Shown here in pieces: positions 10,170 to 18,323 of a stretch of DNA of 64,000 bases. Below the pieces are notes generated by a model. That model saw only the letters and a program-made list of their open reading frames with translations, was not told the DNA's origin and did not search any database. Source of the DNA: Klebsiella pneumoniae (lineage in GTDB: Bacteria > Pseudomonadota > Gammaproteobacteria > Pseudomonadales > Pseudohongiellaceae); the NCBI GenBank assembly GCA_945869725.1, contig CAMBPO010000005.1, forward strand, positions 18,117-82,116, read 5' to 3'. The position numbers were made by a program, and so were the translations under genes. How positions within the stretch are numbered: the first letter of the stretch is position 1; the number at the start of each line of letters is the position of its first letter.

Positions 10170-11323
10170 AACAGCAACAAGACGCCAGGCTCTGCAGGTG
10201 CCGATACGATGTCCGGATAACCATCGGCATTCAGATCCGCTATCTGTACATCCGACATCGCACTGGCAGCCAGTGCATAACGCTGCCAATGCGGTGTTTC
10301 TGCCTGATAGTAGAAAACCTGCAAACCGCTTTCACCCCCGACAATGATTTCATCAATACCGTCCTGATTGAGATCAGCAATCTGCAGGACATGCGCACCT
10401 GAACCCGGAACTGGCACAATTTCCATACGCCAACCGCTGACAACCTCAGGTGCAGAACGAAAAACGTACAGTTGCGAAGCGGACGCTCCCAGTGCGGCCA
10501 CAAAATCTGCCTCCGCCCCCGAAGGAGACGGCCCTGACTGTCCTGCAGCCACATCCACAAATCCACCCGAGCCGGATGCCTGCAGTAGTAAAAACTCATC
10601 AACAAACTGACCCCGTGATGCCAGTTCTGTGACATCAACACCCAAAGGCCCTGCGGCTAGCAGCTCCTCACGTCCATCGTCATCCCAATCATGGGCGCGC
10701 AGCCGGTTGATAGGTGGTGTGGATTCGAGCAGCAATGACATCGTGCTCCATCCTCGCGCTCGCGTAGGCGTGTAAACCTCAAGCTCTGGAGATGCAACCA
10801 GCACCCGATTACCGGTACCCGACAAGTCCGCCCACAGCAAAGCGTCAGGTGTAACATCCGTGCGGATGTTTGTCGCAGTCCAGGTGTCATGCATAAGCTC
10901 TCGCCCGGGATTCTGCAACCAAATGAGCTGATCACGTGTGCCCGAGCCAGGTATCGAAAAGCGCCCTGCCAGCGTCAAACTGGCCGGCGATCCTGCAGAC
11001 AAACTGTGCGTGGCGATTGCAGACAGTTCATCGGCCATCAAGGGTATCTGGTACAACTGCCAGGATGGATTCTCAAACCAGTAAACCCGACCCGGGCGCC
11101 GGTTCATCAGCAATACATCAGCACGCAGATCACCACCAATATCCGCCAGCAGAAGCTGTCCGCCACCCGGCACTCTTGCTGCGAGCGGGTCAATCTGAAA
11201 GCTCGCTCTGGTGAAACCGGTGGCTTGACAGGCCGCCAACAACAGCAAGCCAACAACAGAAATCGCCGGTCGCACAAGGAAGGAGCGGGAGCAAGGATAC
11301 TTGTCTGGAGAAGGTGCTGTCAT
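10145..11323 (-). CDS. FG-GAP/VCBS-repeat lipoprotein
   Basis: 392 residues from ATG at 11323 (MTAPSPDK); another ATG-like start 8 codons up is possible. The signal ends in a lipobox, LLLLAACQA. The mature part is a run of FG-GAP-like blades with calcium-binding-type loops: DWDDDGREELLAAG, ADLNQDGIDEIIVGG and ADLNADGYPDIVSAP. This suggests a surface or periplasmic beta-propeller anchored by lipid. No catalytic domain is visible and the function is unknown. It is convergent with the amidohydrolase and divergent from the histidine kinase. Confidence 0.8.
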   Translation of the reverse strand: MTAPSPDKYPCSRSFLVRPAISVVGLLLLAACQATGFTRASFQIDPLAARVPGGGQLLLADIGGDLRADVLLMNRRPGRVYWFENPSWQLYQIPLMADELSAIATHSLSAGSPASLTLAGRFSIPGSGTRDQLIWLQNPGRELMHDTWTATNIRTDVTPDALLWADLSGTGNRVLVASPELEVYTPTRARGWSTMSLLLESTPPINRLRAHDWDDDGREELLAAGPLGVDVTELASRGQFVDEFLLLQASGSGGFVDVAAGQSGPSPSGAEADFVAALGASASQLYVFRSAPEVVSGWRMEIVPVPGSGAHVLQIADLNQDGIDEIIVGGESGLQVFYYQAETPHWQRYALAASAMSDVQIADLNADGYPDIVSAPAEPGVLLLFQNRGRRN

Positions 11324-11464
11324 AAGGTGAGGTGGAGCATAAAGCACAGCCCACGGCGGTTCAACAGGCTGTTTCTTTCTTGAAATCGACAGTGGTAAGC
11401 TGACTCAACTGGTAACACGAACAACCCTCACTGACATCAAACATGACACTCTGGAGACAACAGT

Positions 11465-12637
11465 ATGGATGATTTCTGGAGCAGTAACAAAACCCAGAAT
11501 TTTACTGGCGCGGTGGTACTGGTGATTGTGAGTTCTTTGTCGGTCTATCTGTTGGCTCAGAACGCTCAGCAATGGACGCCACAACTCACGCTGATCAGCG
11601 CCCTGTTTCTGCTGCACATAACCTGTTACTTCATCTTTACATCAGAATGGGCGCTTAACTCACGCAAACGATTGTTTATTCTGCTTTGTATAGAAATTAC
11701 GGCAATTGCCTCGCTGTATTTTCTGGTCAGTATCAGTTTTGTCGCCATCCTCGGCATCATCTGGATCGTGCAGATCACCGAAACCTACCCCATACGCACT
11801 ACCGGCTGGTTACTGCTGGGTGTCGTCAGCTTGTACACCATCAGTCAGCTGTTTCACTGGGGCGACTCCAGCCTGATGCTCACTATCACCGGCTCTATCA
11901 CGCTGGGGCTCTTTCACTTGTTTGCAGTGATCGCAACACACAGAGCAAAACGTGAACAGGAATTGCGGAAGGAGACAGCAGCCTTGAACAGGGAGTTGCT
12001 GGCCACCCGGGAACTGCTAACCGAACACTCGCGTCAGGCCGAAAGACTGCGTATTGCGCGTGATCTGCATGATCTGCTTGGACACCACCTGACCGCGCAG
12101 ATTCTTCAACTGGAGGTCGCAACACATTTGACTGACGGGCAGGGCCGGCAGAAAGTGGAGCAGGCATTGGCACTCGGGAAGCTGTTACTGAGCGATCTGC
12201 GCACCGCTGTCAGCGAGTTACGGGAAGACGAACCCGTCAACTTTATCGATGCCATGCACAAGTTGATCAATGGATTGCCTGGTATCACTGTTGACCTGAA
12301 TTTGAGCAGCGTGCCAGGTGACACGCAAATAGCCGACACCTTGTTACGCTGCACTCGTGAAGCGCTAACCAATGTGCTGCGCCACAGTGCTGCTACGCGT
12401 TGTCATATTGATTTTCGAGCGGATGATATGTGTTACCACCTGCGGATCAATGACAACGGCACTCATAGCGGGCCGATCACGCCAGGAAACGGACTCAAAG
12501 GTATCAAGGAACGCATCGAAGAAGCAGGTGGCTGTGTAGACTGGTCAAATGAGCAGGGTTTCATTTTGCATATACGCCTACCCATCAACAGATTACTGAC
12601 AGAGAAGTGTCCGCCCGTTACAACATCGCCCGCCTGA
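11465..12637 (+). CDS. membrane sensor histidine kinase (HisKA_3 / NarL-DesK type)
   Basis: 390 residues. The first ~165 contain about five to six hydrophobic helices and no sizeable extracytoplasmic domain. A coiled linker (EQELRKETAALNRELLATRE) leads to the dimerisation box with the phospho-accepting histidine in RIARDLHDLLGHHLT. The HATPase domain shows an N box (TREALTNVLRHS) and a G box (GNGLKGIKERIEEAGG). The layout resembles DesK-type membrane-state sensors. Kinases of this class normally sit next to a LuxR-type response regulator; none is found on either side. The 3' end overlaps convergent phnE2 by 20 bases. Confidence 0.88.
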   Translation: MDDFWSSNKTQNFTGAVVLVIVSSLSVYLLAQNAQQWTPQLTLISALFLLHITCYFIFTSEWALNSRKRLFILLCIEITAIASLYFLVSISFVAILGIIWIVQITETYPIRTTGWLLLGVVSLYTISQLFHWGDSSLMLTITGSITLGLFHLFAVIATHRAKREQELRKETAALNRELLATRELLTEHSRQAERLRIARDLHDLLGHHLTAQILQLEVATHLTDGQGRQKVEQALALGKLLLSDLRTAVSELREDEPVNFIDAMHKLINGLPGITVDLNLSSVPGDTQIADTLLRCTREALTNVLRHSAATRCHIDFRADDMCYHLRINDNGTHSGPITPGNGLKGIKERIEEAGGCVDWSNEQGFILHIRLPINRLLTEKCPPVTTSPA

Positions 12638-13430
12638 CTTTGGCTGATACCCATTCGGAGACCACAACGGTTGCAAAAATCAGCACAAATACCGTGGCCA
12701 CCTCTCCCCATGCCAGATTATTGATGGAGGCATTCATTTGCAGTCCGATACCGCCAGCTCCAACCAGACCCAGCGTCGTCGCTTCGCGGATATTGATATC
12801 CCAGCGGTAAACGCAAATACCTGCAAATGCCGGCATGATTTGCGGCCATACCGCCCAGGCTAATACCTGACCGCGGCCGGCTCCGGTTGCCGACAGGGCC
12901 TCGACCGGAGTCGGATGAATTTCTTCTATCGCCTCATAAAGCAGTTTCCCGACAAATCCGATCGAACGCAGCGCGATAGCCAACATGCCAGCAAAACTTC
13001 CCGGCCCGACAATGGTCACCAGCAACATTGCCCAGATCAGCGCATTAATGGATCGGGAACTGACAATAATCGCCAGTGCAACTGCACGCAGAGCTGGATG
13101 AGGGGTGGTGTTGCGTGCTGCCAGAAAGGCCAAAGGAAAGGCGATGACAATACCCATGACCGTCCCCACGGTCGCTATGTTGATGGTGTCCCACAAGGGC
13201 AGCATCAACGAGCCGGTGATACTCCAGTCGGGCGGAATCATGCGCCCGATCAGACTGGCAGCCTGCTCGTCCGCATCGTAAAGAAATTCCCAGATTGTAT
13301 TTTCCGAGATCAGCGCCCAGCACCAGACAAACAACATGCCTCCCAGCATCCAGCCTGCCCAATGAGCATACTGTTGCAAAGGTTCACGCTTTTTCCAGAC
13401 TGGCTGATCTCCGTGTTTTATCAGCGGCAT
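12618..13430 (-). CDS. phnE: phosphonate-type ABC transporter permease (second PhnE)
   Basis: 270 residues from ATG at 13430, which shares one base with the TAA of the preceding permease (TAATG); a GTG at 13442 is in frame but gives a longer overlap. It has about six membrane helices and the permease coupling signature (EALSATGAGRGQVLAWAVWPQIMPAF). DINIREATTLGLVGAGGIG is characteristic of PhnE-like permeases. It is last in phnD-phnC-phnE1-phnE2 and probably forms a heterodimer with the other permease in the inner membrane. Confidence 0.9.
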   Translation of the reverse strand: MPLIKHGDQPVWKKREPLQQYAHWAGWMLGGMLFVWCWALISENTIWEFLYDADEQAASLIGRMIPPDWSITGSLMLPLWDTINIATVGTVMGIVIAFPLAFLAARNTTPHPALRAVALAIIVSSRSINALIWAMLLVTIVGPGSFAGMLAIALRSIGFVGKLLYEAIEEIHPTPVEALSATGAGRGQVLAWAVWPQIMPAFAGICVYRWDINIREATTLGLVGAGGIGLQMNASINNLAWGEVATVFVLIFATVVVSEWVSAKVRRAML

Positions 13431-14272
13431 TATTGTGTCCACTTGCGAACATACCCGGACAGGTATTCGCTGGTCATCACGATCACAATAATCAGCAGCA
13501 GAATGGCTGCAGAAGTATCGTAATCGTAGCGGTTGATGGAAGTATTCAGCGTGGCGCCAATGCCCCCGGCGCCGACGATACCAATGACGGCAGACTCGCG
13601 GAAATTGATATCCAGTCTGTAGAGTGACAAACCTATCAGGCGCGGCATTACTTGCGGCTGCACCGCAAAATTAACCCATTGCAACCAACTGGCGCCGGTT
13701 GCGCGAATGGCCTCCAGCGGCTCGCGCTGGGTATCCTCAATATCCTCAGCCAACAGCTTTGCCATAAAACCGATGGTCGCAAATGCCAGGGTTACCACTC
13801 CCGCCAGAGGACCAAAGCCAAACATGGCAACAAACAAAATGGCAATGATGATTTCCTGAAAAGTCCGCGACAAGGCAATGATGGTGCGACATACAAAATA
13901 CACCGGCAATGGCGATATATTGCGCGCAGCGCCAAGTCCCACAGGAATGGCCAGCAGCACTCCGATCACCGTTGCCGCCAGCGTCATCGTCAGGCTTTCT
14001 TTGAGTCCGGCAAAAATTTCCCCGCTGCGCGACACAAAGTCCGGCTGCAGAAACGAAGCCATAAAAGCCAGACCCCGATCCATACCCTGAGCCACGCGCG
14101 CCCAGTTAACATCAACACTTAACCATGCGAGCACGATGTATAACAGCACAGACGCGTTTAACGCCCAGCGCCAGCGCGTATCACGTATCAACGGCAAAGG
14201 CTTCCAGATACCCTCCTTCAATAAGGCAAGGCGATGAGCATCGACACCTGAGTCAGGCAATGTGCGACTCAT
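13430..14272 (-). CDS. phnE: phosphonate-type ABC transporter permease (first PhnE)
   Basis: 280 residues. The ATG at 14272 overlaps the phnC stop by 4 bases (ATGA). After a ~30-residue cytoplasmic leader there is a membrane helix, a periplasmic loop and the binding-protein-dependent permease core, with [26 protein letters not shown] as coupling helix and [20 protein letters not shown]. It is paralogous to the gene directly downstream; two-permease phnCDE1E2 systems are common in Proteobacteria. Confidence 0.9.
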   Translation of the reverse strand: MSRTLPDSGVDAHRLALLKEGIWKPLPLIRDTRWRWALNASVLLYIVLAWLSVDVNWARVAQGMDRGLAFMASFLQPDFVSRSGEIFAGLKESLTMTLAATVIGVLLAIPVGLGAARNISPLPVYFVCRTIIALSRTFQEIIIAILFVAMFGFGPLAGVVTLAFATIGFMAKLLAEDIEDTQREPLEAIRATGASWLQWVNFAVQPQVMPRLIGLSLYRLDINFRESAVIGIVGAGGIGATLNTSINRYDYDTSAAILLLIIVIVMTSEYLSGYVRKWTQ

Positions 14273-15102
14273 GGATGACTGCCTTGACCCATCGGCTTTA
14301 ACAGGTCACCTGCCGAAGCTTCCGGCTCATCGGATTCTTCCTGGCCAGTCCCGGCGGCGGACCAATCCTCTTCACCATAAATATCCGTCAGTGTCTTTTC
14401 GTTCAAACCTGAAGGTGGGCCGTCAAAGACCAGCTTACCTGCTCGCAGACCTACAACGCGATCAACAAACTGTTGAGCAAGCACAACGTCATGAATGTTA
14501 ATCACTGCAGCCAGCTGCTGCTCGCGGCACAACTCACAGATCAGGCGCATAATCTGTCGTGAGGTTTTGGGGTCGAGACTGGCGGTAGGCTCATCAACCA
14601 GCAGTAACTTGGGATTTTGCACCAATGCGCGAGCGATACCGACACGCTGCTTCTGACCGCCTGACAATGCATCGCCGCGCTTGTCAAACATGGTTTCCAG
14701 GCCCACCCGCTCCAGCAGATTCAGCGCCTGTTTAACATCTGACGATGGGAATTTACGAAGAAAACTGCGCCAGAAGCCCGTGTAGGCTAATCGTCCGGAC
14801 AGCACGTTTTCCATCACTGACAGACGTTCAACCAGGGCATGGTTCTGAAAAATCATTCCAATCTGACGACGCGCCTGCCGCAGCTTTGCGCCGCGCACCC
14901 GTGTAATGTCCTGTCCGTCAAGCATCACAGACCCGGAAGTAGGCTCCACCAATCTGTTCACACAACGAATCAATGTACTTTTTCCGGCACCGGAAGGGCC
15001 GATCAGCGCCATGACCTGGCCTGCTGGCACCTCTAGAGTGATATCACTCAGCGCAAGATCACCCGTATCATACCGTTTGCTCAGCCCGGTCAATTTCAGC
15101 AT
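14269..15102 (-). CDS. phnC: phosphonate-type ABC transporter ATP-binding protein
   Basis: 277 residues, cytoplasmic ATPase of the importer. Walker A is [13 protein letters not shown], the signature [15 protein letters not shown], Walker [13 protein letters not shown], and the switch histidine is in [10 protein letters not shown]. The length is a little above the usual ~250 because of an acidic C-terminal tail ([14 protein letters not shown]) with no recognised role. It follows phnD by 22 bases and overlaps phnE1 by 4. Confidence 0.93.
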   Translation of the reverse strand: MLKLTGLSKRYDTGDLALSDITLEVPAGQVMALIGPSGAGKSTLIRCVNRLVEPTSGSVMLDGQDITRVRGAKLRQARRQIGMIFQNHALVERLSVMENVLSGRLAYTGFWRSFLRKFPSSDVKQALNLLERVGLETMFDKRGDALSGGQKQRVGIARALVQNPKLLLVDEPTASLDPKTSRQIMRLICELCREQQLAAVINIHDVVLAQQFVDRVVGLRAGKLVFDGPPSGLNEKTLTDIYGEEDWSAAGTGQEESDEPEASAGDLLKPMGQGSHP

Positions 15103-15124
15103 GCTTTCCTCTTATTTTTGTTGG

Positions 15125-16102
15125 TCAATCGCAGTTGTAGACCGTATCGTTTGCTTCATCAATTTCTCTGACGACCCTCCAGTGTTCCTGGTAAGTAATC
15201 GGAATAAACTGTGCCATGCCGGCGTCAGCAAACTCGCGCTGCAAGGCACTGCCTTCCCAGTTGAAACTGAAAAACGCCTCGCGAATCTTCCTGCTTAACT
15301 CAGGCGTGAGGTTGTGCGAAACACCGTAGGCAGTTGTCGGAAAAGTCAGCGACTTATAAATTGAACGGTACTGGCTGGCATTGACGACGTCACGTCCTTC
15401 CATTCGCTTGAGCACTTCATTGGCGACGGCAGCCGCTTCATAGTCTCCATTAACAACGCCCAGTATGGAGTTGTCATGACTACCTGAGAACACCGTGCGA
15501 TAGTCTGTTCCTGCCTGCAAACCAAATTCGTTCTGTAACAACGTCGATGGCGCCTTAAATCCCGAGTTGGAAGTTGGCGCCGTGAACGCCAGTTGTCGGC
15601 CTCTCAGATCTGCGCCACTTTGAATACCGCTGTCAGGGAAGGTGATGATTTCCATCTCATAGCCATAACTGCGATCTGCCGACGCCATCATGGCAAAGGG
15701 CACAAATCCGGCGCAATTCACGGCCACCGGGGTTGAGCCGGTATTAAAACCGGCGATATGCAAACGACCCGCACGCAAGGCCTCCAGTTGCGCAGCATTA
15801 GACTGCACTGGAAAAAAGCGCACTTCTTTGCCGGTGGCGCCTTCCATGTGCGCGATAAACTCATCCCAGACACGAGAATACAAAGCGGGGTCTTCAACCG
15901 GAGTGTAGGCAAAAACCAGAATCGAGGGGTCGCGCCACCGTTCAGAATCATCAGGCTGATCCGCCACCAGATCAGCGTTCATATCCTGATAACGCGGGGA
16001 TAACTGGGCGCTGACGCTATTGCTCACAAGCATTATGCAGGCGCCGGATAACACCAGCGCTCCGGCTGATATCCTGTGTCTGACAGTAAACAAATGGCTC
16101 AT
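15125..16102 (-). CDS. phnD: phosphate/phosphite/phosphonate ABC transporter substrate-binding protein
   Basis: 325 residues with a signal peptide ending VSNSVSA. It is a PhnD-type periplasmic binding protein: ILVFAYTPVEDPALYSRVWDEF at the start, LEALRAGRLHIAGFNTGS, and the ligand-site loop TSNSGFKAPSTLL. Whether it binds phosphonate, phosphite or another phosphorus anion cannot be read from sequence. No C-P lyase, phosphonatase or phosphite dehydrogenase gene is in the window, so it may act as a scavenging importer. It is the first gene of the operon and has its own promoter (see 16158-16185). Confidence 0.9.
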   Translation of the reverse strand: MSHLFTVRHRISAGALVLSGACIMLVSNSVSAQLSPRYQDMNADLVADQPDDSERWRDPSILVFAYTPVEDPALYSRVWDEFIAHMEGATGKEVRFFPVQSNAAQLEALRAGRLHIAGFNTGSTPVAVNCAGFVPFAMMASADRSYGYEMEIITFPDSGIQSGADLRGRQLAFTAPTSNSGFKAPSTLLQNEFGLQAGTDYRTVFSGSHDNSILGVVNGDYEAAAVANEVLKRMEGRDVVNASQYRSIYKSLTFPTTAYGVSHNLTPELSRKIREAFFSFNWEGSALQREFADAGMAQFIPITYQEHWRVVREIDEANDTVYNCD

Positions 16103-16157
16103 GATGATCTTGCACTCGTTCCAGAACAGCCTTTAGGCGGCTGCAAAAATGAAGCCG

Positions 16158-16185
16158 ATCATAACACCTGCCCGCAACGGGTCAA
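16158..16185 (-). promoter_or_regulatory. sigma-70-type promoter for phnDCEE
   Basis: On the minus strand, TTGACC (-35, 5 of 6) is followed after 16 bases by TATGAT (-10, 5 of 6), about 55 bases before the phnD ATG at 16102. No convincing Pho box (paired CTGTCAT) was found, so phosphate-starvation control is not supported by eye. Confidence 0.55.
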
Positions 16186-16204
16186 CCATCACACCCGCCA
16201 TGCA

Positions 16205-16717
16205 TCATGCTAGGCTCATGGCCTGGCGACTCTGCTCGAGTACGCGTGTTTTATCGCCATCGTTAATCAGGCGGAAACTGTTGTCGCGCGGCGGTTCAAA
16301 ATCCTTGAACAATGCTGCAGCACTGGCAGCACGAATCCCTTGGCCGCGCTGCTCAAGGCGCTTGATGATCATATCCAGTGGAGCATCTACCCAGACAAAT
16401 GTCAGCTGCGGCAGGTGCTTTCGCAAGAAATCCCGATGCTTTTGTTTGTAGGCACCTTGAGTGACTATCAAGGGCAGATCAGATTGCTGTCGGTCTTTGA
16501 TGTGCTCCAGCAGTTGTGAAAAATATTCATCCCTCATGCTATCTGTAAAAGGCCGCGCCTCGGTCAGCGCCAACTTCATTTCCGCTGTGATATCAATATC
16601 AGCGTGGTAAACAGGCCATCCGGTCTGTTGTGATATGACGTCACCCACATATGACTTTCCTGCACCGGAGAGTCCAAACAAAAACCAAACCGCCGCGCTT
16701 TTCTGTGTTGCTGTCAT
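16205..16717 (-). CDS. small P-loop kinase-like protein (gluconokinase/shikimate-kinase-like fold)
   Basis: 170 residues. The Walker A motif is FGLSGAGKSYVG, followed by YHADIDI and a lid-like region (LEQRGQGIRAASAAALFKDFEPP). The size and the GLSGAGKS motif fit small-molecule kinases of the gluconokinase/adenylylsulfate-kinase type, but the substrate is unclear. It is upstream of phnD on the same strand, but a promoter lies between them, so membership in the phn operon is doubtful. It lacks the usual PhnN motifs, so ribose-bisphosphate kinase is unlikely. Confidence 0.65.
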   Translation of the reverse strand: MTATQKSAAVWFLFGLSGAGKSYVGDVISQQTGWPVYHADIDITAEMKLALTEARPFTDSMRDEYFSQLLEHIKDRQQSDLPLIVTQGAYKQKHRDFLRKHLPQLTFVWVDAPLDMIIKRLEQRGQGIRAASAAALFKDFEPPRDNSFRLINDGDKTRVLEQSRQAMSLA

Positions 16718-16841
16718 TCCGATTGGATCCCGTGAAGCTTTCCGTATTGTCCGACCTTCCCAATTGTGGCCTGACGTGGATTTTGGCAGGTGCCTGCGTG
16801 TATGATTCGTTACTTTCTCTAATCTATGACGGACATCACCA

Positions 16842-17564
16842 ATGGGTAGATCTTACCAGAACCGCAAAGAGTCGATGGCCAAAACTGCGGCCGCAAAAAC
16901 CAAAGTCTACAGCCGTTTTGCACGCGAAATATACATGTGTGCAAAAAGCGGAGGTACTGATCCTGATGGCAACTTGTCATTGCGCGGCATGCTGGAGCGC
17001 GCCAAAAAAAATCAGGTCCCCTCACATGTCATCGACAAAGCGATTGAAAAAGCCAAAGGCGGCGGAGGGGAAGATTTTTCGCCAGCGCGTTATGAAGGCT
17101 ATGGCCCGGGCAACTGTATGGTCATTGTAGAGTGCCTGACAGACAACCCCAATCGTACCTTTGGCGATGTGCGTTTATGTTTTACCAAAACCAAATCCAG
17201 AATTGGCACACAAGGCAATGTCAGCCATATGTTTGATCATTGCGCCATCCTGTCGGTGGCTGGAACGAATGAAGACATCATCCTGGAAGCATTGTTGAAT
17301 GCTGATGTCGATGTTACCGACATCGAAAATGAGGAAGGTCACATTACTGTGTTTGTTCCGCATACCGAGTACGCCAAAGCGCGACAGGCAATCCGCTCAG
17401 CGATGAAAGATGTTGAGTTTGAGGTGGATGAGATTCAGTTTATCCCGCAATCATCTACATCGGTGACCGGTGAAGACGTGCAGATGTTTGAAAAGTTTAT
17501 GGACATGCTGAATGAACTGGATGACGTCCAAAACGTTTATCACAACGCCGTATTTGAAGAGTGA
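16842..17564 (+). CDS. YebC/PmpR family protein, YeeN subtype
   Basis: 240 residues. The start [14 protein letters not shown] and the body ([64 protein letters not shown]-equivalent GNVSHMFDH) place it in the YebC family, closest to the E. coli YeeN branch rather than YebC. Members were annotated as transcription regulators, and some are now linked to ribosome stalling relief at proline tracts. It stands alone, with no strong ribosome site before the ATG. Confidence 0.9.
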   Translation: MGRSYQNRKESMAKTAAAKTKVYSRFAREIYMCAKSGGTDPDGNLSLRGMLERAKKNQVPSHVIDKAIEKAKGGGGEDFSPARYEGYGPGNCMVIVECLTDNPNRTFGDVRLCFTKTKSRIGTQGNVSHMFDHCAILSVAGTNEDIILEALLNADVDVTDIENEEGHITVFVPHTEYAKARQAIRSAMKDVEFEVDEIQFIPQSSTSVTGEDVQMFEKFMDMLNELDDVQNVYHNAVFEE

Positions 17565-17611
17565 AGCCAACTCGCCGAGGCACGGTCATTCCGCGTGCGC
17601 ATACCCGATTA

Positions 17612-18223
17612 TCAGTCCAGATAATTGGATTGGTAAACCACATCGCCCATATGACGTATCTGTTGATCAATTACCCAGTCCATGGTGGTCAGCAAACCTT
17701 CAAATGAGTGCCCGTCGCGCTCGAGCGTTGCCAGTGTAAACGCTACGGCTTCCAATGTAGACAACGCGTGAATGCCGGGTTGCTGCCGAATGCGGTAACG
17801 CGAAGGTATGATTGGAGCCAGACTGTACCTTGGCAATTGTGCCAACCAAGGCAGCCGGTGCATTATCTTTCGACTCCGCCGCCAACTGGCATCAATAAAT
17901 ATCAAAGGCCTCTTTGGTAGTTCTGCCAATACTGACAGGCTCTTTGATTGCACTCCGGGATAAATCAAAACAGGACTTGAGGCGCGTAATTCTTCCAAAG
18001 CAGACATGCAGGTCGCACTGATATTGTCCGGATCAACAACAAGCAAATGGCAATTTGACAAAGACAACGCAGCGATGCGGGCAGTGCCAATCGCGTGGGC
18101 CGATTCCCGTAGATCCTGAATAATGTAAACCAGCCACTCATTTCGCAGTTGCGAGAGATGTGGACAATAACAGACTGGTATAGGACGCAGGCAGTTGCTG
18201 CAGATTGGACGAGGCATATCCAT
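17612..18223 (-). CDS. DTW-domain tRNA-uridine aminocarboxypropyltransferase (TapT/YfiP-like)
   Basis: 203 residues. The N-terminal Cys cluster (CSNCLRPIPVCYCP) and the DTW motif in variant form (DASWRRSRK), followed by LSTLEAVA, define the DTW/TapT family. These SAM-dependent enzymes add the 3-amino-3-carboxypropyl group to tRNA uridine (acp3U). The threonine of D-T-W is replaced by serine, a variation also seen in other members. It lies downstream of pnp on the same strand but after a likely terminator. Confidence 0.85.
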   Translation of the reverse strand: MDMPRPICSNCLRPIPVCYCPHLSQLRNEWLVYIIQDLRESAHAIGTARIAALSLSNCHLLVVDPDNISATCMSALEELRASSPVLIYPGVQSKSLSVLAELPKRPLIFIDASWRRSRKIMHRLPWLAQLPRYSLAPIIPSRYRIRQQPGIHALSTLEAVAFTLATLERDGHSFEGLLTTMDWVIDQQIRHMGDVVYQSNYLD

Positions 18224-18251
18224 GCCTTCAACGAGGTATCTTGATTTAAAG

Positions 18252-18275
18252 CCGGCAAGCTTTTCAACTTGCCGG
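18252..18275 (-). terminator. probable intrinsic terminator of pnp
   Basis: CCGGCAAG and CTTGCCGG form an 8-bp perfect stem with an 8-base loop. On the minus strand it is followed by CTTTAAAT, a weak U-tract, and it lies about 50 bases after the pnp stop. A 12-base direct repeat (AACAGGCACCTG at 18289 and 18303) lies between it and pnp. Confidence 0.5.
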
Positions 18276-18323
18276 TCGTAACGGTCAAAACAGGCACCTG
18301 CGAACAGGCACCTGTTGGAAACA

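Noticed and set aside
16205..16717. Identification of the small kinase as PhnN
   Set aside because: PhnN has different motifs, and a promoter separates this gene from phnD.
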